The notes under the pieces: model-generated
What the model saw: the letters and a program-made list of their open reading frames with translations, nothing else
Databases searched by the model: none
Told to the model about the DNA's origin: nothing
From: Prevotella sp.
GTDB lineage: Bacteria; Bacteroidota; Bacteroidia; Bacteroidales; Bacteroidaceae
Direction of reading: 5' to 3'
Assembly (NCBI GenBank): GCA_017619755.1
Contig: JAFZRU010000055.1
Span: 33,860 to 97,859, forward strand
Length of the DNA stretch: 64,000 nt
Shown here: positions 27,127 through 35,754 of the stretch, one piece after another
Layout of the letters: every line of letters begins with the position of its first letter
How positions within the stretch are numbered: the first letter of the stretch is position 1
Translations under genes and position numbers: made by a program

Positions 27127-28947
27127 ATGGTCATAGAGAAAGACATCTGCATGGCAGCGAAAAGCGCCATCAAGGAACTATACGGGCACGATGTGCCGGA
27201 GAGCATGCTCCAACTTCAGAAAACACGAAGCGAGTTTGAGGGGCACCTCACGCTCGTGGTGTTCCCCTTCCTCAAACTCTCCCGCAAGAAGCCGGAGGAG
27301 ACGGCGAAGGAGATAGGCGACTACTTGGTGTCGCACAGTCCGGTGGTGTCGGGGTTCAACGTGGTGAAGGGCTTCCTCAACCTCACCGTCTCCCCTGCCG
27401 CGTGGATAGCATTGCTCAACAACATCCATGCCGACCCGCATTTCGGCGAGAAGCCCGTCACTGACGAATCTCCGTTGGTGATGGTGGAGTACTCCTCGCC
27501 CAACACCAACAAACCGCTGCACTTGGGCCATGTTCGCAACAACCTCTTGGGATGGTCGCTGGCGCAAATCATGGCCGCCAACGGCAACAAGGTGGTGAAG
27601 ACCAACATTGTCAACGACCGCGGCATACACATCTGCAAGTCGATGCTCGCATGGCAGAAATGGGGCAACGGTGAGACGCCGGAGAGCAGTGGCAAGAAAG
27701 GCGACCACCTCATCGGCGACTACTACGTGGCCTTCGACAAGCACTACCGCGAGGAGGTGAAAGACCTCACGCAGAAGTTCATCGAAGAGGGCATGGACCC
27801 CGAGGCAGCCGAGAAGCGCGCCAAGGAGGAGGCCCCGCTCATCCAGGAGGCACATGACATGCTGGTGAAATGGGAGCAGGGCGACCGCGAGGTGCGTGAC
27901 CTGTGGGAGAAGATGAATTCCTGGGTGTATGCCGGTTTCGACGAGACCTACCGCGCTCTCGGCGTATCCTTCGACAAAATCTACTATGAGTCAGAGACCT
28001 ACCTCGAAGGAAAGGCCAAGGTGGAGGAAGGTTTGGGAAAAGGCCTCTTCTTCCGCAAGGAGGACAACAGCGTGTGGGCCGACCTCTCCGGCGACGGCCT
28101 CGACCAGAAACTCCTCCTCCGCTCCGACGGCACCTCCGTGTATATGACGCAGGACATCGGCACCGCCGCCATGCGCTTCCGCGACTACCCCATCGACAAG
28201 ATGATCTATGTGGTGGGCAACGAGCAGAACTACCATTTCCAAGTGCTTTCCATCCTCCTCGACCGCTTGGGCTTCAAGTGGGGGAAGGAACTGGTGCATT
28301 TCTCCTACGGCATGGTGGAGTTGCCCAACGGCAAGATGAAGAGCCGCGAGGGCACAGTGGTGGACGCCGACGACCTCATCGCCACGATGATAGCCGACGC
28401 CGCCCAGATGAGCGAGGACAAGGTGAACAAGCTACAGGACATCAGCGAGGAAGAGAAGGCCGACATCGCACGCATCGTGGGGATGGGCGCCCTGAAATAT
28501 TTCATCCTCAAGGTAGATGCCCGCAAAAACATGCTCTTCAACCCGGAGGAGAGCATCGACTTCAACGGCAACACCGGCCCCTTCATCCAATACACCCACG
28601 CCCGCATCAGGAGCATCCTGCGCAAGGCGGAGGCTGCCGGCATCAACGTTCCAGACGCCCTGACCCCCGACATGCCGGTGAACGACAAGGAGACGGAGCT
28701 CATCCAGAAACTCAGCGAATACGCCGCCGCCGTGGAACAGGCCGGCAAGGACTACTCCCCCAGCGGCATCGCCAACTACTGCTACGAGTTGACGAAGCAG
28801 TTCAACCAATTCTACCACGATTTCAGCATCCTCAACGCCGACAGCGAGGCAGAGAAGACGGTGCGATTGGTGTTGGCCGCCAACGTGGCCAAAGTGCTGC
28901 GCAACGGCATGCGCCTCTTGGGCATCGAGGTGCCTGAAAGGATGTAA
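27127..28947 (+). CDS. argS: Arginyl-tRNA synthetase
   Basis: A class I synthetase charging tRNA-Arg. The N-terminal Add-1 domain (about residues 1-110) is present. The HIGH motif appears as HLGH in SSPNTNKPLHLGHVRNN (about residue 130). FSYGMVELPNGKMKSREG carries the GMKSR-type KMSKS equivalent, and the C-terminal DALR anticodon domain ends in LGIEVPERM. At 606 residues the length fits Bacteroidetes ArgS. A clear -7 box precedes it and the RNase H-like gene follows 3 bases later. Confidence 0.97.
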   Translation: MVIEKDICMAAKSAIKELYGHDVPESMLQLQKTRSEFEGHLTLVVFPFLKLSRKKPEETAKEIGDYLVSHSPVVSGFNVVKGFLNLTVSPAAWIALLNNIHADPHFGEKPVTDESPLVMVEYSSPNTNKPLHLGHVRNNLLGWSLAQIMAANGNKVVKTNIVNDRGIHICKSMLAWQKWGNGETPESSGKKGDHLIGDYYVAFDKHYREEVKDLTQKFIEEGMDPEAAEKRAKEEAPLIQEAHDMLVKWEQGDREVRDLWEKMNSWVYAGFDETYRALGVSFDKIYYESETYLEGKAKVEEGLGKGLFFRKEDNSVWADLSGDGLDQKLLLRSDGTSVYMTQDIGTAAMRFRDYPIDKMIYVVGNEQNYHFQVLSILLDRLGFKWGKELVHFSYGMVELPNGKMKSREGTVVDADDLIATMIADAAQMSEDKVNKLQDISEEEKADIARIVGMGALKYFILKVDARKNMLFNPEESIDFNGNTGPFIQYTHARIRSILRKAEAAGINVPDALTPDMPVNDKETELIQKLSEYAAAVEQAGKDYSPSGIANYCYELTKQFNQFYHDFSILNADSEAEKTVRLVLAANVAKVLRNGMRLLGIEVPERM

Positions 28948-28950
28948 GAC

Positions 28951-29427
28951 ATGGCAAAGGAACTATTCCCGGAGAACCCGCCCGACTACCGTCACGACAC
29001 GGTGCTACCCCTCCCGCCGGAGGTGAATGCAGACGCCTGGGCGGTGGACGCCGCCTGCTCCGGCAACCCGGGGCGGATGGAGTACCAATGCATAGACCTT
29101 GCCACCGGCGCCCAAGTGTTCCGTTTCGGCCCCGTCTTCGGCACCAACAACATCGGGGAGTTTCTCGCCATCGTCCACGCCTTGGCGCTGATGGAGCGGC
29201 AAGGCATCCGCAAAACCATCTATTCCGACAGCTACAATGCCATCCTGTGGGTGTCGAAGAAAAAATGCAAGACCACCCTGGAGCGCAGCGAGCGCACACG
29301 ACAGCTATACGACATCATCGCACGGGCGGAGAACTGGCTTCGCATCCACCCGATACAAGTTCCCATCCAGAAATGGGAGACAAACCTGTGGGGGGAAATC
29401 CCGGCTGACTTCGGACGGAAGAAATAG
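28951..29427 (+). CDS. Ribonuclease H-like protein
   Basis: A 158-residue RNase HI-fold protein. The acidic residues are recognisable in order: VDAACSGNPG (first Asp), TNNIGEFLAIVHAL (Glu) and IYSDSYNAILWV (Asp). ERSERTRQLYDIIARAENWL provides the final helix. It lacks the N-terminal hybrid-binding (viroplasmin) domain seen in many Bacteroidetes RNases H. It would cleave RNA in RNA-DNA hybrids. It follows argS so closely that it is likely on the same transcript. Confidence 0.85.
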   Translation: MAKELFPENPPDYRHDTVLPLPPEVNADAWAVDAACSGNPGRMEYQCIDLATGAQVFRFGPVFGTNNIGEFLAIVHALALMERQGIRKTIYSDSYNAILWVSKKKCKTTLERSERTRQLYDIIARAENWLRIHPIQVPIQKWETNLWGEIPADFGRKK

Positions 29428-29433
29428 TCATCT

Positions 29434-30366
29434 TCACCCCCTCACATACCACTCCACGAGATTGCCATCCTGCCACTCCCTTGAGCGCAGGGTGGCATTT
29501 TCGGGAATAGAGGGTGCCTCCGTGCCGTCTCCCACGACGACCGTGCCCGTCTCCACGCGCACCTCGTCCCACAAGTCCGCCTCGATGAACGACTTCAACG
29601 TGAGACGCCCGCCTTCCACCAATAGTGTCAGCAGACCACGTTCCACACATTCGTTCATCACGGCCTCCATCCCATGGTCGTGGCTGAGCGTCATGCTCAC
29701 CGGCGAGGGACCTGCCCAATGGCGCACGTCAAGCCTTGGGTGCTCACGCTCCCGGGTGACACGCCCCACGAGGATGGCATCACATTCCGCCCTCAACCGA
29801 TGGACGAGCATCCGGGTGTAGGAGGTGGAGATGGCCGTGGCTTTCCCGTGGTCGTCGAGGAAGCCGTCGGCGGTCTTCGCCCATTTCAAGATGATGTAGG
29901 GTCGGTGCAACTGATGGAAAGTGAAGAAACGGCGGTTGAGCCACCGGCACTCCTCTTCCAACACGCCCACTGTCACCTCGATGCCCGCCTCGCGGAGGAT
30001 GGCGATGCCACGCCCTTGCACCTTGGCGAAAGGGTCCGTGCAACCCACCACCACGCGTCGCACCCCTTTCCTCACGATGAGGTCGGCGCAAGGCGGCGTC
30101 CGCCCTTGGTGGGCGCAAGGTTCCAGACTAACATAAATGGTGGCCTGCGGCAACAGCGCCTCGTCGGTCGGTGTCACGGCGGCAAAAGCGTTCACCTCGG
30201 CATGGGTCTCGCCGCAACGCACATGGTAGCCCTCCCCGATGATGCGCCCATCTGCCACGATGACAGCCCCCACCATGGGGTTGGGTCGTGTGGTGAGCAA
30301 CCCGTTGGAGGCTAACTGCAGGCAACGGCGCATAAAATGCTTGTCAATATTCTCTTGCTCTTTCAT
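29434..30366 (-). CDS. ribD: Bifunctional riboflavin deaminase/reductase
   Basis: Catalyses two steps of riboflavin synthesis. The deaminase domain has the zinc motif THAEVNAF and PCAHQGRTPPC (H-A-E and P-C-x8-C). The C-terminal reductase domain (residues about 150-310) includes ILKWAKTADGFLDD and LLVEGGRLTLKSFIE. The start is ATG 30366 (MKEQENIDKHFMRRCLQLA); a longer frame runs upstream of the promoter and is excluded. It converges with the RNase H-like gene, 6 bases apart, with no separate terminator. Length is about 310 aa, slightly short for RibD. Confidence 0.95.
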   Translation of the reverse strand: MKEQENIDKHFMRRCLQLASNGLLTTRPNPMVGAVIVADGRIIGEGYHVRCGETHAEVNAFAAVTPTDEALLPQATIYVSLEPCAHQGRTPPCADLIVRKGVRRVVVGCTDPFAKVQGRGIAILREAGIEVTVGVLEEECRWLNRRFFTFHQLHRPYIILKWAKTADGFLDDHGKATAISTSYTRMLVHRLRAECDAILVGRVTREREHPRLDVRHWAGPSPVSMTLSHDHGMEAVMNECVERGLLTLLVEGGRLTLKSFIEADLWDEVRVETGTVVVGDGTEAPSIPENATLRSREWQDGNLVEWYVRG

Positions 30367-30371
30367 GCATG

Positions 30372-30379
30372 CAAAAATA
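30372..30379 (-). promoter_or_regulatory. Bacteroidetes -7 box immediately before ribD
   Basis: On the minus strand TATTTTTG matches TAnnTTTG. It ends only 5 bases before the chosen ribD ATG, implying a leaderless or nearly leaderless message. Confidence 0.6.
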
Positions 30380-30511
30380 GCAAGAAAAAGGCGCACCGCA
30401 AAACATAACAAGGGTTTTATTTTACCATCCCCCGGCCATCACCCATGCATGCGCGTACAAAACTACCGCCTTTTCATACTTTTCACCCATGGGCAAGCGT
30501 CCCGTTTTTAT

Positions 30512-30519
30512 TATTTTTG
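30512..30519 (+). promoter_or_regulatory. Bacteroidetes -7 box for the GH28 gene
   Basis: TATTTTTG matches TAnnTTTG, 21 bases before ATG 30541, which supports that ATG rather than the upstream in-frame one at 30445. Confidence 0.65.
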
Positions 30520-30540
30520 CACCAACATAGACACCCTCTT

Positions 30541-31986
30541 ATGAAACAGCACATCCACCTGATGAAAAGAACACTTTCCTTGTGCGCGGCTCTCGCACTC
30601 GCCGCCATCACCCATGCCGTCACCTTCGACGTGAGAGACTACGGAGCGAAAGGCGACGGAAAGACGCTCGACAGCCCCTCCATCAACGCCGCCATCGAAG
30701 CCTGTGCGGCACAAGGCGGGGGCACGGTGACGCTGCCCGCCGGCAACTACCTCTGCGGGAGCATACACCTGAAAAGCAACATCGAGTTGCACCTCGACCC
30801 AGGGGCGGTCATCACCGCCACCGACCAAAAAGGGGCATACGACCCCTCGGAGGAATTCGGCTTCCCCGAATACCAGGACGGCGGACACACCTATTTCCAC
30901 AACTCGCTCATCTGGGCCGAAGGGCAGACCAACATCGCCATCACCGGAAGGGGGATGATCGACGGGCAAGGTCTCACGCGGCGCGACACCGAGACCGCTG
31001 GCAACGTGCAAGGAGGGAGCATCGGCATGGGCGACAAGGCTATCGCCCTCAAGCTATGCCGCAACGTCCTCATTCGCGACATCACCATCTACCGGGGAGG
31101 GCATTTCGCCATCATCATCACCGGCTGCGAGTACGCCACCATCGACAACGTCCTCATCGACACCAACCGCGACGGCATCGACATCGACTGCTGCAAGAAC
31201 ACCACCGTGAGCAACACCAAGGTGAACACGCCGCACGACGACGCCATCGTCCTGAAAAGTTCCTACGCCCTGAAGAAAGCCGTCACCTGCGAGAACATCC
31301 TCATCACCAACTGCACCGTCACCGGGTACAAGTTAGGCACCACCCTCGACGGCACCTACGTTCCGGAGACCGTCAACTGGGTCTGCGGGCGCATCAAACT
31401 CGGCACGGAGAGCAACGGTGGCTACCGCAACATCACCATCAGCAACTGCACCTGCATCCACAGCAGCGGCCTGGCCTTCGAGGAGGTGGACCAAGGGGCA
31501 ATGGAAAACATCGTCGTCACCGGCATCTCCATGAGCCACGTCCACCACTACCCCATCTACATCACCACGGGGCGGCGCAACCGCGGACCCAAGGAGCGCA
31601 CGGACGTCTCCTCCGCAAGGGACATCTCCATCAGCAATGTCGTCGCCGACGACTGCGACGCACTCTCCGGCATCCAAGTCACCGGCATGGAGGGCTACCC
31701 CATCGAGAACGTGCGGCTAAGCAACATCCTCCTTCGCTTCCGGGGAGGAGGGAAGAAAGTGGACGAAAACTATCCCGAACTGGGCGAGAAATACCCGGAG
31801 GTGGCCAAGTTCCTCGGCACATGCCCGGCCTACGGTCTCTTCGCCCGTCACGTGAGGGGTCTCCAACTCACCGACGTCACCTTCATCCTCCAGCAGCCCG
31901 ACGAGCGGCCATGCATCATCACCAACGACGTGGAAGACCTGCGCATGCGCAACGTCAAGACCCCGGAGGGGTGGATGGTCAAGTGA
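30541..31986 (+). CDS. GH28 polygalacturonase-family glycoside hydrolase
   Basis: A secreted parallel beta-helix enzyme. ATG 30541 or 30562 gives a signal peptide (MKRTLSLCAALALAAITHA). The start of the helix is FDVRDYGAKGDGKTLDSPSI, common in pectinases. Catalytic blocks are NTNRDGID-type DTNRDGIDIDC, TPHDDAIVLKS (paired Asp) and the substrate-binding RIKLGTES. It would hydrolyse galacturonan or rhamnogalacturonan in the periplasm. Its neighbours (SusC, SusD, GH43, GH105 and a hybrid sensor) support pectin as the target. Confidence 0.9.
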   Translation: MKQHIHLMKRTLSLCAALALAAITHAVTFDVRDYGAKGDGKTLDSPSINAAIEACAAQGGGTVTLPAGNYLCGSIHLKSNIELHLDPGAVITATDQKGAYDPSEEFGFPEYQDGGHTYFHNSLIWAEGQTNIAITGRGMIDGQGLTRRDTETAGNVQGGSIGMGDKAIALKLCRNVLIRDITIYRGGHFAIIITGCEYATIDNVLIDTNRDGIDIDCCKNTTVSNTKVNTPHDDAIVLKSSYALKKAVTCENILITNCTVTGYKLGTTLDGTYVPETVNWVCGRIKLGTESNGGYRNITISNCTCIHSSGLAFEEVDQGAMENIVVTGISMSHVHHYPIYITTGRRNRGPKERTDVSSARDISISNVVADDCDALSGIQVTGMEGYPIENVRLSNILLRFRGGGKKVDENYPELGEKYPEVAKFLGTCPAYGLFARHVRGLQLTDVTFILQQPDERPCIITNDVEDLRMRNVKTPEGWMVK

Positions 31987-32024
31987 TTACCATATATTTA
32001 TTCGTGCTGTGCGGTTGAAAACGG

Positions 32025-32215
32025 CCTAAAAGGCCAGAAGCAATCAGCCCAGGGCAACGCCCTGGGGAAGAGAGTGAGCCAATAATCGCCCTGCAAGGGC
32101 AAAAGCATTATGACATCTATAATGCTTTTGCCCTTGCAGGGCGCAATCCTCTCCGTTATTTACCCAGGGCGTTGCCCTGGGCTGGTATCTTGTTGGCCTT
32201 TCAGGCCGTCTTTGC
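32025..32215. repeat. Nested palindromic REP/MITE-like element
   Basis: Three nested inverted repeats share one centre. The innermost arms are a perfect 25-bp pair (32087-32111 and 32119-32143) with a 7-base loop. The next arms are 22 bp (32045-32066 and 32163-32184, CAGCCCAGGG...). The outermost is a GGCC-rich pair. Its end (GGCCTTTCAGGCCGTCTTTG) recurs at 54.2 kb and in altered form at 63.2 and 63.6 kb. The rest of the 600-bp gap before susC holds a 39-bp repeat and the susC promoter. Confidence 0.85.
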
Positions 32216-32320
32216 GCAAAATCCAACCGCACTGCACGTAATTATTCGTTAATTGTAACTCAAGGACGTTCAAAATAGAGTGGATAAAATGATTTACGGC
32301 CATTCCAATAATTTATGATT

Positions 32321-32406
32321 AATTCGTGGAAATTCGTGTTGAAATAAAGAATCTCTGAATTGTTACGCAAATTCGTGTTGAAATAAACAATCTCTGAATT
32401 GTTACC
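32321..32406. repeat. 39-bp tandem direct repeat
   Basis: Two near-identical 39-bp units begin at 32331 and 32370 (AATTCGTGTTGAAATAAA then ATCTCTGAATTGTTAC), preceded by a half-unit AATTCGTGG. The ATTCGTGG-n-ATTCGTGTTGAAA pattern also occurs in the 121-bp repeat at the end of the window. Confidence 0.8.
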
Positions 32407-32517
32407 AATGTGGCATGCAGGGTGAAAAAGCCGAAAAAAGTCCATATCAAGGTATGTTTCGGACAAAAATGCCATGAAATCGTATTTTTTTATCAGTTGT
32501 CCACCCTTGCTTATCCT

Positions 32518-32525
32518 TACTTTTG
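32518..32525 (+). promoter_or_regulatory. Bacteroidetes promoter for the susC/susD operon
   Basis: TACTTTTG fits TAnnTTTG, with a TTG about 18 bases upstream as the -33 element. It lies 67 bases before the susC ATG. Confidence 0.6.
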
Positions 32526-32591
32526 TGCCATCATTCGTATGTCTCATATTTTGGAAAGATATTACCTAATCATTCACCTAAAAAACAACCT

Positions 32592-35500
32592 ATGTCAAAG
32601 AAACAAAAGATTTGGATGCTTTTCATCTGCCTAAGCATGCTTTTCGGCGTGCAGCAGGCGATGTTTGCGCAAGGTGCGCAGAAGCAGAAAGTGACAGGAA
32701 CGGTGACCGATGAGACGGGAGAGCCGCTCATCGGTGTGACGGTCATCGAGAATGGTGCCAGCGTCGGCGCCATCACCGACCTGGACGGAAAGTTCTCCCT
32801 CGAGGCCCCCGCCAACGCCACCCTGACATTTAGTTATGTGGGATACCTCACCCAAAACGTGAAGCTGGGTGGTAAGTCCACGCTCAATGTCGTACTCAAG
32901 GAAGACAACGCCCTCCTCGACGAGGTGGTTGTCGTGGGATACGGCATCCAGCGCAAGAGCGACGTCACCGGCGCCCTCACACGTGTCAATGAGGAACAAC
33001 TCAACAGCCGCCCGGTGAGCAACGCCTTCGAGGCCCTCCAAGGCAAGGCCGCCGGTGTGGACATCACCACCAGCGAGCGCCCCGGAACGATGGGAAGCAT
33101 CCTCATCCGCGGCTCACGCTCCATCAACGCCTCCAACTCACCCCTCTACGTGGTGGACGGCATCCCCATGAGCGACGGCATCGACAACCTCAACCCCCGC
33201 GACATTGAGGCCATCGACATCTTGAAAGACGCCTCCTCCACCGCCATCTACGGTTCGCGTGGTGCCAACGGCGTGGTGCTCATCACCACCAAGCGCGGCA
33301 AGGAGGGCAAGATGCAGCTCACCTACTCCGGCAGCATGACCTTTGAGAAACTGGTGGACAAGAGTCCGGCCTTCAGTGCCAGCGACTACATCACCTGGAG
33401 ACGCTGGGCCTACTACAACGCCGACCCGGAGAAGAACCCCCGAGGCGACCAACCCAACTACGAGCGTGACCAGGACTATTTCTCCGGCGACCCCTACGCA
33501 CTTGCCAATGTGAACAAGGGCTGGGCCAACGGCTCATGGGACGGTTCCTTGGTGAGCAACACCGACTGGGCAGGCTTCGTCACACAGACCGGCATCACGC
33601 AAGAACACAATCTGAGAGCCTCCGGCGGCACGAAAGACATACAGACATCGTTCTCCTTCGGTTATCTCGACAACGAGGGTACGCAGAAAGGCCAGGAGTA
33701 CAAGCGCTACAACACGGCCATCACCACCGACATCCAAGCCACCAAGTGGTTCAAGATGGGCGGCTCCATCAACGCCTCCTGGAGCAAGCAGAAATACGGC
33801 TACTCCCGTACCGGCCAGGTAGGCACCAGCTCCGGCCCCACCGACATCTACAACGCAGCCAAGGCACTGCCCCGCTACACCGTGCCATTCGATGAGTCCG
33901 GCGAGATCATCGACCAGCCCGGCGGCTCCGTGGTCAACGCCTACACCGTCATCGACGAATGGAAGAAATCGAGCGACAACCGCGAGTATTTCCGCGCCAT
34001 AGGCAGCTTCTACGCCCAACTCGACTTCGGGAAGATTTTCGAGCCGCTGCAGGGCCTCGTCTATAAGATGCAGTTCGGCCCCGACTTCCGCTACTCCCGC
34101 TCCGGCATCTTCCTCGACGCAAGTTCCGCCACCCGCAAGGGCGGCAACAACTACGCCCGCAGGAACGACGACCGCCACTTCACTTGGACGCTCGACAACA
34201 TGCTCCTCTACAACCGCATCTTCGGCGACCACTCCATCGGCGTCACCCTGCTCCACAGTGCTACCAAGTACCACTCGGAGAGCAGCGGCATGAGCGCGGA
34301 GCGCATCTACATGCCCTCCTTCCTGTGGAACAACTTCGGCGACATCGATGTCACCAACACCAGCAACAAGGCCAGCATGAGCTCCGGCCTGTCACAGAAC
34401 ACCCTCCTCTCCTACATGGCCCGCCTCAACTACTCCTTCATGGACCGCTACCTGCTCACCGTCTCCGGACGTTATGACGGCGCCTCCGTCCTTGCAGAAG
34501 GCAACAAGTGGGCATTCTTCCCCTCCATGGCCATCGGTTGGCGCATGGAGCAGGAGAGCTTCCTCAAGGATGTCGATTGGCTCGACCAGTTGAAGCTCCG
34601 CTTCGGCGTGGGCACCACCGGCAACTCCGCAGTGGGCGCCTACGGCACATTGGGCACCATCCAGTCGTTCTACATGCCATTCAGCACCGCCAATGAGCGC
34701 ATCCTCATCACCAACGAGCCTTATTACACCAACAACCAGACCCGCATGGCCAACAAGAAGCTCGGTTGGGAGAAGACCACACAATACAACTTCGGTATCG
34801 ACTTCAGCTTCCTTCGCGGACGCATCAACGGTGCCCTCGACATCTACACCTCCAAAACCAAGGACCTGCTCCTCAGCGTAAGCCTTCCCTCGCTCACCGG
34901 CTATCCCTCCATGATGGACAACATCGGCGAGACGAAGAACAAAGGTTTCGACTTGACCCTCAACGTCATCCCCGTGCGCGTGGCTGACTTCGAGTGGAGC
35001 AGCACCCTCAACGCCGCCTACCAGAAAGACGAAATCGTCTCTTTGGCCAACGGCAAGGAAGACGACATCGCCAACTCCTGGTTCATCGGTGAGAGCATCG
35101 CCGTCTATTACGGTTACGACAACGATGGCCTCTGGCAGGAGAGCGACGCAGCAGAGATGGCCAAGTTCAACGAAAACGGTCACAAGTTCACTCCGGGTAG
35201 CGTGAAGCCCGTGGACCAGAACGGCGACTACAAGATTGACGACAAAGACCGCGTCATCCTCGGCAACCGCAACCCACGTTGGACACTCGGATGGAGCAAC
35301 ACCTTCTCCTGGAAGGGTCTGGAACTCACCATCGACCTCTTCGGCCGCTTCAAATACATGATCAGCACCGGCGGCGAAGGCCAGTATGGTATGTACGCCC
35401 AGCGTGAGATTGACTATTGGAGACCCGACAACACCGGCGCCGATTGGCAGAAGCCCGTCTATAGCACCGCCGGCGGCGACTCCTACTCCAGCCTCCTCGG

Positions 35501-35717
35501 CTTCAAGGACGCCTCCTTCATCAAGGTGCGCAACCTCTCTCTTGGCTACCGCTTCGACAAAGCCCTCTGCAACAAGATTGGCATCAACGGCGCAAAGGTC
35601 TATATCCAAGGCAGGAACCTCGGCATGCTGACCTCGTCCGTGGATTTCATGGACCTCGACACCGGAGCCACCTATTTCAACAGAGGCTTCACCGTAGGTC
35701 TGCAAGTAGATTTCTAA
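32592..35717 (+). CDS. SusC/RagA-type TonB-dependent outer-membrane transporter
   Basis: ATG 32592 gives a signal peptide (KIWMLFICLSMLFGVQQAMFAQ). Then come the carboxypeptidase-like beta-sandwich (VTGTVTDETGEPLIGVTVIE), the TonB box region EVVVVGYGIQRKSDVTGAL, the plug (GSILIRGSRSINASNSPLYVVDGIP and AIDILKDASSTAIYGSRGANG), and the 22-strand barrel ending in GLQVDF. About 1041 residues, as usual for SusC. It imports oligosaccharides captured by the SusD partner 37 bases downstream. The locus suggests pectin-derived oligosaccharides. Confidence 0.97.
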   Translation: MSKKQKIWMLFICLSMLFGVQQAMFAQGAQKQKVTGTVTDETGEPLIGVTVIENGASVGAITDLDGKFSLEAPANATLTFSYVGYLTQNVKLGGKSTLNVVLKEDNALLDEVVVVGYGIQRKSDVTGALTRVNEEQLNSRPVSNAFEALQGKAAGVDITTSERPGTMGSILIRGSRSINASNSPLYVVDGIPMSDGIDNLNPRDIEAIDILKDASSTAIYGSRGANGVVLITTKRGKEGKMQLTYSGSMTFEKLVDKSPAFSASDYITWRRWAYYNADPEKNPRGDQPNYERDQDYFSGDPYALANVNKGWANGSWDGSLVSNTDWAGFVTQTGITQEHNLRASGGTKDIQTSFSFGYLDNEGTQKGQEYKRYNTAITTDIQATKWFKMGGSINASWSKQKYGYSRTGQVGTSSGPTDIYNAAKALPRYTVPFDESGEIIDQPGGSVVNAYTVIDEWKKSSDNREYFRAIGSFYAQLDFGKIFEPLQGLVYKMQFGPDFRYSRSGIFLDASSATRKGGNNYARRNDDRHFTWTLDNMLLYNRIFGDHSIGVTLLHSATKYHSESSGMSAERIYMPSFLWNNFGDIDVTNTSNKASMSSGLSQNTLLSYMARLNYSFMDRYLLTVSGRYDGASVLAEGNKWAFFPSMAIGWRMEQESFLKDVDWLDQLKLRFGVGTTGNSAVGAYGTLGTIQSFYMPFSTANERILITNEPYYTNNQTRMANKKLGWEKTTQYNFGIDFSFLRGRINGALDIYTSKTKDLLLSVSLPSLTGYPSMMDNIGETKNKGFDLTLNVIPVRVADFEWSSTLNAAYQKDEIVSLANGKEDDIANSWFIGESIAVYYGYDNDGLWQESDAAEMAKFNENGHKFTPGSVKPVDQNGDYKIDDKDRVILGNRNPRWTLGWSNTFSWKGLELTIDLFGRFKYMISTGGEGQYGMYAQREIDYWRPDNTGADWQKPVYSTAGGDSYSSLLGFKDASFIKVRNLSLGYRFDKALCNKIGINGAKVYIQGRNLGMLTSSVDFMDLDTGATYFNRGFTVGLQVDF

Positions 35718-35754
35718 ACTCACATCGTCTAACAATCCCAGAAAGAACATTATC

